NCBI GenBank assembly: GCA_017609245.1
Contig: JAFCEI010000013.1
Span: forward strand, 1-11,854
DNA: 11,854 nucleotides
Origin: Candidatus Woesearchaeota archaeon
GTDB taxonomy: Archaea > Nanobdellota > Nanobdellia > Woesearchaeales > JAFCFN01
Reading direction: 5' to 3'
This document shows, in pieces, positions 11,788 to 11,854 of this stretch. The position numbers and the translations under genes are program-made. The notes beneath the pieces are model-generated. The model worked only from the letters and a program-made list of their open reading frames with translations, searched no databases and was not told where the DNA came from. Every line of letters begins with the position of its first letter. Within the stretch, counting starts at the first letter, position 1.

Positions 11788-11854
11788 GCTTTCTCATATG
11801 CATCAAGTATACTGTGTTTTAAATTATAATTTATATAATTATTATAATAGTTAT

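Overview
The window looks like chromosomal DNA from an uncultured DPANN-type archaeon, most likely of the Woesearchaeota/Pacearchaeota kind. It is AT-rich and carries archaeal/eukaryal information-processing genes: GINS, ribosomal proteins eL42 (L44e) and eL33 (L35Ae), NreA and archaeal XerA. It also has a C-terminal S-layer fragment with the NAIIVGGPCVNT-type motif. Most genes have a TATA-like box about 26-30 bases before the start codon, as expected for leaderless or near-leaderless archaeal transcripts. The phylum is inferred from protein style and was not tested by phylogeny.

Layout. Bases 1-621 hold the 3' end of an S-layer-like gene, split by a perfect 37-bp tandem duplication that shifts the frame. 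Bases 851-3403 are a plus-strand information-processing block: GINS51-type replication factor, L44e, a 62-residue two-helix membrane protein, and the DNA repair factor NreA with a C-terminal PCNA-binding box. Bases 3404-4060 are a 657-base non-coding region with an unusual architecture: five CTCACTTTT-type repeats 63-74 bases apart, then a very AT-rich tract with palindromes, then two blocks of five 11-bp iterons separated by a 23-bp spacer containing a 15-bp palindrome. Two genes follow that encode proteins ending in winged-helix domains (4061-4546 and 4601-5143). Convergent to them is xerA (5198-6025, minus), with a 20-bp inverted repeat in its promoter.

The rest is mostly minus strand. It has an HPr-domain protein with an HPr-like N-terminal half, a PAC2-family protein, and a membrane protein made of two repeats and resembling lycopene cyclase domains. 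It also has one divergent plus-strand Mth938-domain gene, a two-gene operon (a 602-residue membrane-anchored coiled-coil protein and a 257-residue helical protein), and L35Ae.

How it may work together. GINS, NreA, the iteron region, two winged-helix proteins and XerA are consecutive, so 851-6090 reads as a chromosome-maintenance neighbourhood (replication, repair, possible origin or centromere, dimer resolution). The 5+5 array of 11-bp iterons upstream of a winged-helix gene, with an inverted copy between that gene's TATA box and start, resembles plasmid parC/tubC centromeres and their autoregulation. No partner NTPase (ParM/TubZ/ParA) or Orc1/Cdc6 gene is in the window, so the centromere and origin readings are inferences. 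L44e, GINS and PAC2 (COG2047) are known to cluster in other archaea; here they are about 5 kb apart.
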